Shown: piece by piece, positions 1 through 7,182 of the stretch
Position numbering within the stretch: the stretch's first letter is position 1
Layout: every line of letters starts with the position of its first letter
Source: an uncultured Pseudomonadota bacterium
GTDB taxonomy: Bacteria; Pseudomonadota; Gammaproteobacteria; Burkholderiales; SG8-41
Assembly: GCA_946885605.1 (NCBI GenBank)
Contig: CAMPGR010000119.1
Coordinates: 1-12,107, forward strand
Reading direction: 5' to 3'
DNA length: 12,107 nucleotides
The notes under the pieces: model-generated
The model's input: the letters and a program-made list of their open reading frames with translations, nothing else
The model's database searches: none
What the model was told of the DNA's origin: nothing
Made by a program: the position numbers and the translations under genes

Positions 1-1
1 T

Positions 2-52
2 GTGCCGATTCCCGTGCTGTTTCTGATCTATCTCCTGCGCGGCTGTACGTAA
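2..52 (+). CDS. possible C-terminal end of a membrane protein (partial)
   Basis: From base 2 a plus-strand frame reads 16 codons, VPIPVLFLIYLLRGCT, and ends at TAA (50-52). The stretch is strongly hydrophobic, like the last membrane segment of an integral membrane protein whose body lies to the left of the window. It would converge on the ftsH-like gene with a 33-bp gap, which is an ordinary arrangement. Sixteen residues are too few to name a family, and chance openness in GC-rich DNA cannot be excluded. Confidence 0.35.
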   Translation: MPIPVLFLIYLLRGCT

Positions 53-85
53 CGCTCCCGGCGCGACGCACCCGCCGCGCTCTTG

Positions 86-1972
86 TCACGCTGCGAGGGC
101 AAGCGACCCGGATTTTCGCGCGCCGGGATCATGGGGTGCGTCGCTCGTTGTGAGGCACGCTTCCACCACTTCGCCGCTCACCGTTTCGTGATCGAGGAGC
201 TCGGCGGTCAGGCGCTCCAGCGCCACGCGGCGAGCGGCGAGGAGCGCGTCGCACTCGCGCTCGATCTCCCGCACGATCGCGCGCGCCTCCTCTATCACTT
301 CCGGATAGTCGGTGAGGCGCCGGTCGCGCTCGGGCAGGCCCGCGTAGCTGAACGGCCCGATGCGCTTGCTGAAGCCGAACTCGCTCACCATGCGGTAAGC
401 CATGCCGGATACGCGCTCGAGATCGTTCGCCGCGCCGGTGGAGATGGATCCCAGGATGAGCGCCTCGGCGCTGCGCCCGGCGAGCAGCATCAGCATGCGC
501 GCACGCCATTGCGCTTCGCTCTGCAGGACGATGTCCTCGTCGTCGGTCACGAGCGTGACGCCGAGCGCATGGCCACGCTTCAATATGCTGACCTTCTCGA
601 CGACGCCTACCTCGAGCAGCTTCGCGGCGATCGCGTGCCCGGCTTCGTGGACCGCGATGCGATGCCGCTCCGCGGGATTCATCGCGGACTGGCCGACCGC
701 CGCCGGGCCGCCCATCAGCTGCTGCTCCAGCACGCGCTGGAAGTGAACCTGCGTCACGGCCGGCGCCGCTTCCTTCGCGGCGAGCAAGGCGGCGGCATTG
801 ACCGCGTTCGCGATCGAAGCGGGCGAAAGCCCGGTCGCGAGGCGCGCGAGAGGACGGAAATCGGTCTCCCCGTCGGTGCGCAGCTTTCTCGCGTAGAGCG
901 CGAACAGCGCTTCGCGCTCCTCGACGTTCGGCAGCCCGACGTGGCAGGTGCGGTCGAAGCGTCCCGGCCGTATCAGCGCCGGATCGAGATTGCGCAGGTT
1001 GTTCGTGGCGCCGAGGACGACGATGCCGGAATTCGCCGTGAAGCCGTCGAGCTCCACGAGCAGCGTGTTGATGATGCGATTGTTCTCGGTCTCCGCCGCG
1101 GAGCTCGCGCCCGAACGCTTGCCGAGCCCGTCGATCTCGTCGATGAAGACGACACAGGGCGCGATGCGCCGCGCAGCCGCGAAAAGCTTCCTGACGCGCC
1201 GCACGCCGACACCGAGGAACATGTCGCTGAAATCGCTGCCGGCGAGCGCGATGAACGGCACGCCCGCTTCGCCGGCGACGGCGCGCGCGAGCAGCGTCTT
1301 GCCTGCGCCGGCATGGCCCTCGAGCACTACGCCTTTAGGGGGCGATGCGCCGAGGTCGCCGCATTTCTTCGGGTCCCGCAGGTAGGCGACGATATCCTGC
1401 AGCGCCTCCTTTGCTTCCTCGATGCCGATGACGTCGTCGAAGCGCGTGTCCGGGCGGCGGGCGGTCTTGAAGAGGCTGCTGCGCATGGGGTTCATCATGA
1501 AGATGAGCAGCCCGATGATGAGCACCGTGCCGAGCAGAGAGACGACATTGGGATTGTCGAGCCGGCGCGCAAACACGGCGAGCGGCGGCTCCGGGGGATG
1601 GACCTCACCCAGCGCAAACACCGCCGGAGCCTTGCCCGCCACGCCCTCGTTCAACGCCTGGGCGAGGATCGTGCGCTGCCGGTCGATCCGCACGTAATAG
1701 CGCGTGCCGTCGTTCAACTGCACGAGCGCGTAGTCCGCCGAAAGCCCGACGCTCGCGGCGGCGCCGCTGCGGACATCCTGTGCAAGCGCGGTGAGTCCGC
1801 GCTCGACGGCGAAGTACTGCGCCGAGTCGCGCTCCATCGCGACGACTTGCGGGTCGCGCCCGGGCTCGGGTGCCTGGATGGTGAACCAGACGAGTGCAAA
1901 GCAGAGGGCGAGCGCCAACGCGGCGCCGCCAAGCTTAACCGGACGGTTACGCTTGAGTAGCGATCTGAACAA
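86..1972 (-). CDS. FtsH-like membrane-bound AAA+ zinc metalloprotease
   Basis: This is an ATP-dependent inner-membrane protease of the FtsH type (peptidase M41). FtsH hexamers unfold and degrade membrane and cytosolic proteins. Numbered from the TTG start (628 aa), the order is: membrane segment about 16-31; periplasmic domain; second membrane segment about 142-160; Walker A GHAGAGKT (219-226); pore motif MFLGVG; Walker B VVFIDEID (274-281); second region of homology ending RPGRFDR with arginine fingers (335, 338); zinc site HEAGH (442-446); and a third ligand Asp about 517 in STGAAND. All catalytic residues are present. The Walker A differs from the usual GPPGTGKT, and overall sequence is divergent from E. 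coli FtsH as I recall it, so this is probably a second, accessory FtsH rather than the essential copy. I chose TTG at 1972 because GGGAGGG lies 4 nt upstream. A GTG at 2029 is in frame but has no ribosome site and sits in a palindrome. The C-terminus ends in SLALAA. Confidence 0.92.
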   Translation of the reverse strand: MFRSLLKRNRPVKLGGAALALALCFALVWFTIQAPEPGRDPQVVAMERDSAQYFAVERGLTALAQDVRSGAAASVGLSADYALVQLNDGTRYYVRIDRQRTILAQALNEGVAGKAPAVFALGEVHPPEPPLAVFARRLDNPNVVSLLGTVLIIGLLIFMMNPMRSSLFKTARRPDTRFDDVIGIEEAKEALQDIVAYLRDPKKCGDLGASPPKGVVLEGHAGAGKTLLARAVAGEAGVPFIALAGSDFSDMFLGVGVRRVRKLFAAARRIAPCVVFIDEIDGLGKRSGASSAAETENNRIINTLLVELDGFTANSGIVVLGATNNLRNLDPALIRPGRFDRTCHVGLPNVEEREALFALYARKLRTDGETDFRPLARLATGLSPASIANAVNAAALLAAKEAAPAVTQVHFQRVLEQQLMGGPAAVGQSAMNPAERHRIAVHEAGHAIAAKLLEVGVVEKVSILKRGHALGVTLVTDDEDIVLQSEAQWRARMLMLLAGRSAEALILGSISTGAANDLERVSGMAYRMVSEFGFSKRIGPFSYAGLPERDRRLTDYPEVIEEARAIVREIERECDALLAARRVALERLTAELLDHETVSGEVVEACLTTSDAPHDPGARKSGSLALAA

Positions 1973-1976
1973 GTAA

Positions 1977-1983
1977 CCCTCCC
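1977..1983 (-). promoter_or_regulatory. Shine-Dalgarno site deciding the TTG start of the FtsH-like gene
   Basis: The minus strand reads GGGAGGG here, then four bases (TTAC) and TTG at 1972-1970. This is a near-perfect anti-16S match at good spacing. It places the start 19 codons inside the longest open frame. The resulting N-terminus (FRSLLKRNRPVK followed by a hydrophobic run) fits an FtsH-type first membrane anchor with cytosolic positive charge. Confidence 0.75.
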
Positions 1984-2023
1984 ATCGTTCAAGAAGTTGC
2001 CACGGTGTTACGAAGCACAAAGG

Positions 2024-2046
2024 CCGCACGCGTGCGGTTACGCACG
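2024..2046. repeat. perfect 14-bp palindrome plus overlapping inverted repeat upstream of the FtsH-like gene
   Basis: CCGCACGCGTGCGG (2024-2037) is a perfect palindrome. Its right half, CGTGCG (2031-2036), also pairs with CGCACG at 2041-2046 across GTTA. Three arms CGCACG / CGTGCG / CGCACG can therefore form two alternative hairpins. They lie 52-74 bp upstream of the TTG start. This could be a regulator operator or a leader RNA switch. No known consensus was recognised. Confidence 0.4.
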
Positions 2047-2081
2047 GTGATTCTTCTTGTTGTCGGAATTGTTCCTGGCTG

Positions 2082-2103
2082 CGCCACCTCGCCCGCGGTG
2101 GCG
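2082..2103. repeat. 7-bp inverted repeat in the ftsH/hydrolase spacer
   Basis: CGCCACC (2082-2088) and GGTGGCG (2097-2103) are exact reverse complements separated by 8 bp. The element is 110-131 bp upstream of the FtsH-like TTG start. It is a candidate operator or hairpin, but 7-bp arms in GC-rich DNA occur by chance, so this is weak. Confidence 0.25.
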
Positions 2104-2199
2104 TGAGTCGGTCTTATGCGTAGCGTCCTGCGTCGCGCGCCCGATGTCCCCGTGTACGCATCGGTGCGGCGGACGTTATGGTAAACGCAATCGATATGC

Positions 2200-2220
2200 G
2201 GCGAGAAGTGTTTTCTCGCC
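2200..2220. terminator. hairpin downstream of the hydrolase gene, possible terminator
   Basis: GGCGAGAA (2200-2207) pairs perfectly with TTCTCGCC (2213-2220) across a 5-nt loop. It lies 37 bp beyond the hydrolase stop on the minus strand, where a terminator would be expected, but the minus strand has no T run after it. On the plus strand a run of seven T (2230-2236) follows after nine bases. ATGCGGCG is repeated directly at 2196-2203 and 2221-2228, flanking the hairpin. It may end transcripts or stabilise the 3' end of the operon mRNA. Confidence 0.35.
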
Positions 2221-2257
2221 ATGCGGCGGTTTTTTTGGCAACTGTCGCCGGATGGCG

Positions 2258-3121
2258 TCAGTCCATCTCGCGGTGCACGAACTCGATGATGCGCTCGATC
2301 GCCGCGATCGAGACCGGCGAATTGGGATCGTTCGTGATGAAGGCCTCACCCACGCCCTCGAAGAGGTGCAGTTCGACGCGTCCGCCCGCCTTGCGGTAGG
2401 CGGCGATGAAGCGCTCCCGGTCCGGCACGGGATGCGCGATGTCGGCGGTGCCCTGTATGTAGAGCGCGGGCGGCATGCGCACCGCCTCACCTCGCTCGAG
2501 AATGCGCGTCGGGCTTCCTTCCGCCATGACGGCCTCATCGGCCCAGTACTGGTTGTGGCAGTGGATCCATTCCTGCGCCTGTTTCGCGTGCGGGCCGTCC
2601 TTGTTTTTCTGCGCGTATTGGTAGCGGCCCAGCGGATCGATCACGGGCCAGCACAGGACGACGCAGGCGACCGAGGCATCGATCCCTGCGCCGGCTGCGA
2701 GCGGCACGGCGGTGTAGCGCGGGTCCTCGGGGCGCATGGCGGCGAGCATCGCCTGGTGGCCGCCGCTCGAGACGCCCAGGATGCCGATGCGCTCGGGCTG
2801 GCTCTTGAGCTCGCGCGCACGCGCCTTGCACCAGCGAATGGCGTAATTGATGTCGGCTAGCGAAGCGGGATAGCGTCCCTCCAGCCCCATGCGAAAGTCG
2901 AGCGCGACGACGACCACCCCGCTCCGGGCAAGGGGCTCGTCCGTCCCCGCGTCGCTCGTGCGGTCCTTCTTGCACCACGCGCCACCATGGACGTCCACGA
3001 CAAGCGGAAAGGGGCCCGCGCCGCGCGGAGTGTAGATGCGCGCTTGGAGCGGCTTGTCGCCATGTCGCAGATATTCGGTGTCCTCGACGTCGATCTCGTA
3101 ACGCGATAGCACGGTGGCCAT
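2258..3121 (-). CDS. alpha/beta hydrolase (esterase/lipase-like), catalytic His position replaced
   Basis: This is a cytoplasmic alpha/beta-hydrolase-fold protein of 287 aa, in the carboxylesterase group of hormone-sensitive-lipase/BD-FAE style enzymes. No signal peptide is seen. Oxyanion-hole motif HGGAW is at 45-49, the nucleophile elbow GVSSGG is at 116-121 with Ser118, and the likely acid is Asp227 in QGTADIAHP. The loop that normally carries the catalytic His (as in GxGHxF) reads GVGEAF, with Glu259, a GAG codon. The ATG at 3121 follows AAAGGA with a 6-nt spacer. An in-frame TTG at 3136 overlaps that ribosome site and is not preferred. It starts 28 bp after the Bug-type gene on the same strand, so the two are probably cotranscribed. 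It may hydrolyse an ester or lactone related to the ligand of that binding protein, which is inference only. Substrate unknown. Confidence 0.85.
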   Translation of the reverse strand: MATVLSRYEIDVEDTEYLRHGDKPLQARIYTPRGAGPFPLVVDVHGGAWCKKDRTSDAGTDEPLARSGVVVVALDFRMGLEGRYPASLADINYAIRWCKARARELKSQPERIGILGVSSGGHQAMLAAMRPEDPRYTAVPLAAGAGIDASVACVVLCWPVIDPLGRYQYAQKNKDGPHAKQAQEWIHCHNQYWADEAVMAEGSPTRILERGEAVRMPPALYIQGTADIAHPVPDRERFIAAYRKAGGRVELHLFEGVGEAFITNDPNSPVSIAAIERIIEFVHREMD

Positions 3122-3149
3122 GTCTCGTCCTTTCAAGAATCCGCAAAGG

Positions 3150-4115
3150 CTACTGGGGTCGGATGCCGGCCTGTTTGATTACGCGCGACCATTGTTCCTG
3201 CTCGGCACGCAGATGCGCTCCGAAGGCCTGCGGCGAGCTTGTCGCCGCCTCGGAGCCTTCGGCCACGAGGCGCCTGGCGATGTCCGGCGCTTGCATCGCC
3301 TTCACCACCTCGCCACTGATCCGCTCCACCCGCGCCTTGGGCGTCTTCGGCGGCGCAATGAGGCCGTACCAGTTTACAACCTCCACCGGGACGCCCGCTT
3401 CTTTCAGTGTCGGCACATCGGCCATTGCGGGTGCGCGTTTGCCGGGCGTCACGGCGAGCGCGCGCAAGCGTCCCGCGCTCACATGGGGCAGGGAGGAAAT
3501 GATGGTCGCGAACGAGAGTTGAATGCGGCCGCCCACGAGGTCCGCATACGCGGCGCCCATGCCCTTGAAGGGCACGTGCGTCATGCGCGTGCCGGTCGCA
3601 ATCTGGAAGAGCTCCGTGCTCATGTGGATCGGGCTGCCGATGCCGGACGATGCGTAGTTGAGCTTGCCCGGATTGGCGCGAACGTACTGCACGAGTTCCG
3701 AAACCGACTTGGCAGTGATCGAGGGGTGCACGACCAGCACGTATCCCTGGGCAGTCACCTGCGTGACCGGCACGAAATCGCGTGCCACGTCGTACCGTGC
3801 CTTGTAGAGGATGGGATGGATCACGGTCGTTGCGCTGATCATCATGAGCGTGTGGCCGTCCGGAGCCGCGCCGGAGAGGATGTCGAGCGCAACGAGGCTC
3901 CCCGCGCCGGGCCGATTGTCCACGACGAAGCTCTGTCCGAAGCTGTCGGAGAGCTTTTGCGCCAGCGCGCGCGTAACCGTGTCCATGCCCCCGCCCGCCG
4001 CGAGCGGCACGATCGTGCGCACCGGGCGGGTGGGATAGGTTTGCGCCGCGGCAGGCACAGCGGCGAGCGTCGCCGCGATCAGCACAGCGTGTATGGCTTG
4101 AGACCAGCACCTCAT
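3150..4115 (-). CDS. Bug-family tripartite tricarboxylate transporter substrate-binding protein (TctC type)
   Basis: This is a periplasmic solute-binding protein of the Bug family, which bind carboxylates and related small organic molecules and are greatly expanded in Burkholderiales. At 321 aa it has the standard length. A signal peptide covers about residues 1-24 (hydrophobic AVLIAATLAAVPAAA, cleavage before QTYP). The family hallmarks follow: YPTRPVRTIVP (27-37), GGGMD, DNRPGAGS (66-73), and the middle NYASSGIGSPIHMSTELF with HVPFKG. The start at 4115 has AAGGAGG (4120-4126) four bases upstream. No TctA/TctB membrane partner is nearby, which is usual for orphan Bug genes. The hydrolase downstream suggests uptake or sensing linked to a hydrolytic step. 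The ligand cannot be told from sequence. Confidence 0.92.
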   Translation of the reverse strand: MRCWSQAIHAVLIAATLAAVPAAAQTYPTRPVRTIVPLAAGGGMDTVTRALAQKLSDSFGQSFVVDNRPGAGSLVALDILSGAAPDGHTLMMISATTVIHPILYKARYDVARDFVPVTQVTAQGYVLVVHPSITAKSVSELVQYVRANPGKLNYASSGIGSPIHMSTELFQIATGTRMTHVPFKGMGAAYADLVGGRIQLSFATIISSLPHVSAGRLRALAVTPGKRAPAMADVPTLKEAGVPVEVVNWYGLIAPPKTPKARVERISGEVVKAMQAPDIARRLVAEGSEAATSSPQAFGAHLRAEQEQWSRVIKQAGIRPQ

Positions 4116-4350
4116 TTTTCCTCCTTGTATCCTTGTATGTATTTATGCCATTGCGTTTCGGTTTGCCGCCCGATTTCGCCCAGAGCATAACGGGTGAGGC
4201 ACGGCTTTTCCAGTCTTCGCTGTGCGCTGCGGGTCCGACGAACCCTCCTGCCGGATCATCGCGGCGACTGTCTCTTCACGTATTTGGCTGATAGCATAGC
4301 GCCTCCGCGCTCACACGAGCGCTCCGCGACTCATTTTCAGGCAAAACGGA
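4116..4350. other. divergent intergenic region between the Bug gene and ppdK
   Basis: This 235-bp spacer must hold the start signals for the minus-strand Bug/hydrolase pair and for plus-strand ppdK. A short direct repeat CCTTGTAT/CCTTGTAT (4124-4138 region) precedes the Bug ribosome site. A weak inverted repeat GCGCT...AGCGC (4307-4322) lies before ppdK. No convincing -35/-10 pair was found for either gene. Confidence 0.5.
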
Positions 4351-7149
4351 ATGAAGACCGAGACAGCAAAGAGAGAAAGCAAGGAAACGCCGCGCGCCCG
4401 TCCGGCGGCGGCAAAAGCCAGTGCGAAGTACGTTTACGCGTTCGATGAGATCCAGCTTGCGGAACGCGCTGTCGGCTCGTGGGAGGGCGTGCGCGCACTG
4501 CTCGGCGGAAAGGGCGCGAACCTGGGCGAGATGACCAAGCTCAAGCTCCCCGTGCCGCCCGGTTTCGTCGTCACGACCGAAGCATGCAAGGCGTTTCTCG
4601 CCGGTGGCGAGAAGTTCCCGAAAGGCATGTGGGAGCAGGTGCTCGCCGCGGTCACAGCGCTGGAGAAGGCGACCGGGAAGAAATTCGGCGACCCCGGGAA
4701 CCCGTTGCTCGTGTCGTGCCGCTCGGGCGCGAAGTTCTCGATGCCGGGGATGATGGACACGGTGCTCAATATCGGACTGAACGACGAGGTGGCGGAGGGG
4801 CTTTCGTCTCTCACCGGTGATCCGCGCTTCGTCTATGACGCCTACCGGCGCCTCGTGCAGATGTATGCCACGGTCGTGCTCGACGTGCCGTCGAAGCCGT
4901 TCGAGCACCTGCTCGAGCGGCATCGCTCGCGGCGCGGCGTATGGAACGATGCCGATCTTCCGGCCGAGGATCTCAAAGCGATCACGGAGGGTTTCAAAAA
5001 AATCGTGCAGGACGAGACCGCGCACCCGTTCCCGATGGACGCGCTGGAACAGCTCAAGCTTGCGACGATGGCGGTGTTCCGCTCGTGGAACGGCAAGCGC
5101 GCGTACGATTACCGTAAGGCGGCCGGCATCCCGCACGATCTCGGTACCGCGGTGAACGTGGTCGCCATGGTGTTCGGCAATCTCGGCGCCGATTCGGGCA
5201 CCGGTGTGGCGACCACGCGCAACGTCACGACCGGCGAGAACGCGCTCGAAGGCGATTTCCTCATGAACGCGCAGGGCGAGGACGTGGTCGCGGGCACGCG
5301 CAAGACGCTGCCCATCGCCGACCTCGAGCGGCTGATGCCCGGCGTGGACAAGGAGCTGAAGCGCATCGCCCGCACGCTCGAGAAGCACTATCGCGAGGTG
5401 CAGGACATCGAGTTCACGATCGAGCGCGGCAAGCTCTGGATGCTGCAGACGCGGGATGCGAAGCGCACCGCACAGGCGGCCGTCCGGCTCGCGGTCGATC
5501 TTGCAAAAGAGAAGCTCATCACCCGCGAGGAAGCGGTGAAACGCGTCAAGCCCGAGCACGTGGACTATTTTCTTCATCCCCAACTCGAGCCCTCTGCCCG
5601 CGATGCGGCAAAAGCGAAGGGCGCGCTCATCGCGAGCGGTCTCAATGTCTCGCCCGGCGCCGCAATCGGCCAGATCGTGTTCGACGCGGACACCGCGGAG
5701 CACTGGGCGCATCGTCTCGAGAAGAAAGTGATCCTGGTGCGGCCGGAGACCCGTCCCGACGACGTGCACGGCATGCTGGCCGCGCAAGGTGTGGTGACGA
5801 GCCGCGGCGGGCGCACGAGCCATGCCGCGCTCGTTGCGCGCCAGTTCGGCATCCCGACCGTGGTGGGCGTGACCACGCTCGAAATCGACGCGGAGCGAAA
5901 GCAGATGCGTGCGTCGAACGGCCAGGTGCTGAAGGAAGGCGACTGGCTCACGATCGACGGCGGAGCCGGCGAAATCTTTGCGGGGGAGGTCGAGACCGTG
6001 GTGCCCGACGTGACCGATCCGTACCTCGTCGAGCTGCTGACGTGGGCTGATCGCTTCCGGCGGCTCGGTGTCTGGACCAACGCCGACTATCCGCGGGATG
6101 CCGCGCGCGCGCGCAAGTTCGGCGCCGAGGGCATCGGGCTTTGCCGCACCGAGCACATGTTCTTCGAGGCCGACCGCTTGCCTGTGGTGCAGAGCATGAT
6201 CCTCGCGCGCGACGCGGAAGAGCGCGCGCAGCATCTCGCGAAGCTGCTCCCGATGCAGCGCGCGGATTTCGCGGGGCTCTTCGAGGCGATGGACGGCCTC
6301 CCGGTGACGATCCGGTTGATCGACCCGCCGCTGCACGAGTTCTTGCCGAGCCACGACGAGCTCTTGAGGACGATCACCGAGCTCGAGACGCGGCTCAGGC
6401 TGAACGACGGCGACAGAGCTGCGCTCGAGAAGGAGCTCGGGTCCAAGCGCAAGCTCCTCGAAAGCGTGGAAGCGCTGCGCGAGCAGAATCCGATGCTGGG
6501 GCTTCGCGGCGTGCGGCTCGGTATCCACATGCCGGAGCTCGTGCGCATGCAGATGCGCGCGATCATCGAAGCGGCGTGCGCGTGCGCGAATAAGGGAATC
6601 AAGCTGAAGCCCAAGATCATGATTCCGCTTGCCGCGACGAGCAGGGAGCTCGAAGTGCAGCGTGCCGTGCTCGAGGAGGAAGCGCAGAAGGTGATCAGCG
6701 AGCAAGGTGTCAAGGTGCCCTACCAGTTCGGCACCATGATCGAAGTGCCGCGCGCCGCGCTGATCGCGGACCGCATCGCCGAGCATGCCGAGTTCTTCTC
6801 CTTCGGCACCAACGATCTCACGCAGACGACCTTCGGCATTTCACGCGACGACGCGGAAACGGGGTTCCTCAGCGAATACCTGCAGAAAGGCATCCTCGAG
6901 CGCAATCCGTTCGCAACCATCGACCAGACCGGCGTGGGCCAGCTCATGGAGATCGGCGTGAAGCTCGGACGGAGCCGCCGCAAGGGGCTCGAGATCGGCA
7001 TCTGCGGCGAGCACGGCGGCGATCCTGCAAGCATCGCCTTCTGTCACCGCGTCGGGCTCGACTACGTCTCGTGCTCGCCGTTTCGCGTGCCGGTGGCGCG
7101 GCTCGCGGCGGCGCATGCCGCGCTCGAAGGAGCGACAGATCAGCGTTAG
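4351..7149 (+). CDS. ppdK: pyruvate, phosphate dikinase
   Basis: The enzyme interconverts pyruvate, ATP and phosphate with PEP, AMP and PPi in the cytosol, using a phosphohistidine that swings between two active sites. Domain order is complete. The N-terminal ATP-grasp nucleotide domain has LGGKGANLGEM (51-61) and SCRSGAKFSMPGMMDT (122-137). The phosphohistidine domain has GGRTSHAAL, with catalytic His491 and the Thr489 position that PDRP regulators phosphorylate in related enzymes. The C-terminal PEP/pyruvate barrel has GLCRTEHMFF (596-605), RLIDPPLHEFLP, FGTNDLTQTT (818-827) and the acid/base Cys885 in ICGEHGGDP. At 932 aa it is longer than the usual roughly 875. Part of the excess is a 26-residue Lys/Ala/Arg-rich N-terminal extension before KYVYAFDE, where typical proteins begin. 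The ribosome site is weak (AGG about 12 nt upstream). A dinB gene follows after 33 bp and is probably cotranscribed. No PDRP gene is in the window. Confidence 0.96.
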   Translation: MKTETAKRESKETPRARPAAAKASAKYVYAFDEIQLAERAVGSWEGVRALLGGKGANLGEMTKLKLPVPPGFVVTTEACKAFLAGGEKFPKGMWEQVLAAVTALEKATGKKFGDPGNPLLVSCRSGAKFSMPGMMDTVLNIGLNDEVAEGLSSLTGDPRFVYDAYRRLVQMYATVVLDVPSKPFEHLLERHRSRRGVWNDADLPAEDLKAITEGFKKIVQDETAHPFPMDALEQLKLATMAVFRSWNGKRAYDYRKAAGIPHDLGTAVNVVAMVFGNLGADSGTGVATTRNVTTGENALEGDFLMNAQGEDVVAGTRKTLPIADLERLMPGVDKELKRIARTLEKHYREVQDIEFTIERGKLWMLQTRDAKRTAQAAVRLAVDLAKEKLITREEAVKRVKPEHVDYFLHPQLEPSARDAAKAKGALIASGLNVSPGAAIGQIVFDADTAEHWAHRLEKKVILVRPETRPDDVHGMLAAQGVVTSRGGRTSHAALVARQFGIPTVVGVTTLEIDAERKQMRASNGQVLKEGDWLTIDGGAGEIFAGEVETVVPDVTDPYLVELLTWADRFRRLGVWTNADYPRDAARARKFGAEGIGLCRTEHMFFEADRLPVVQSMILARDAEERAQHLAKLLPMQRADFAGLFEAMDGLPVTIRLIDPPLHEFLPSHDELLRTITELETRLRLNDGDRAALEKELGSKRKLLESVEALREQNPMLGLRGVRLGIHMPELVRMQMRAIIEAACACANKGIKLKPKIMIPLAATSRELEVQRAVLEEEAQKVISEQGVKVPYQFGTMIEVPRAALIADRIAEHAEFFSFGTNDLTQTTFGISRDDAETGFLSEYLQKGILERNPFATIDQTGVGQLMEIGVKLGRSRRKGLEIGICGEHGGDPASIAFCHRVGLDYVSCSPFRVPVARLAAAHAALEGATDQR

Positions 7150-7182
7150 CTGCGGGGGCAGTGCTCGAGGCGGGCGCACGCA

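Noticed and set aside
83..1960. Plus-strand 625-codon open frame opposite the FtsH-like gene
   Set aside because: Its translation is Arg/Ala/His/Glu/Asp-rich without recognisable motifs. It is the complement frame of a GC3-biased real gene.
1973..2257. Possible small genes in the ftsH/hydrolase spacer (short frames on both strands)
   Set aside because: No frame has a ribosome site with protein-like composition. The region is better described as regulatory with inverted repeats.
2258..3121. Pseudogene call for the alpha/beta hydrolase because of the missing His
   Set aside because: The frame is intact, of normal length and well-spaced from its ribosome site, and the other active-site motifs are kept. 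One substitution is not enough.
4276..6786. Minus-strand 836-codon open frame opposite ppdK
   Set aside because: It has repetitive His/Arg/Leu-rich composition and no domain. The plus strand carries a complete PPDK with all catalytic residues, so this is a codon-bias shadow.
7150..7182. Possible LexA/SOS box before dinB
   Set aside because: No CTGT-N8-ACAG-like sequence was seen in the 33-bp gap.
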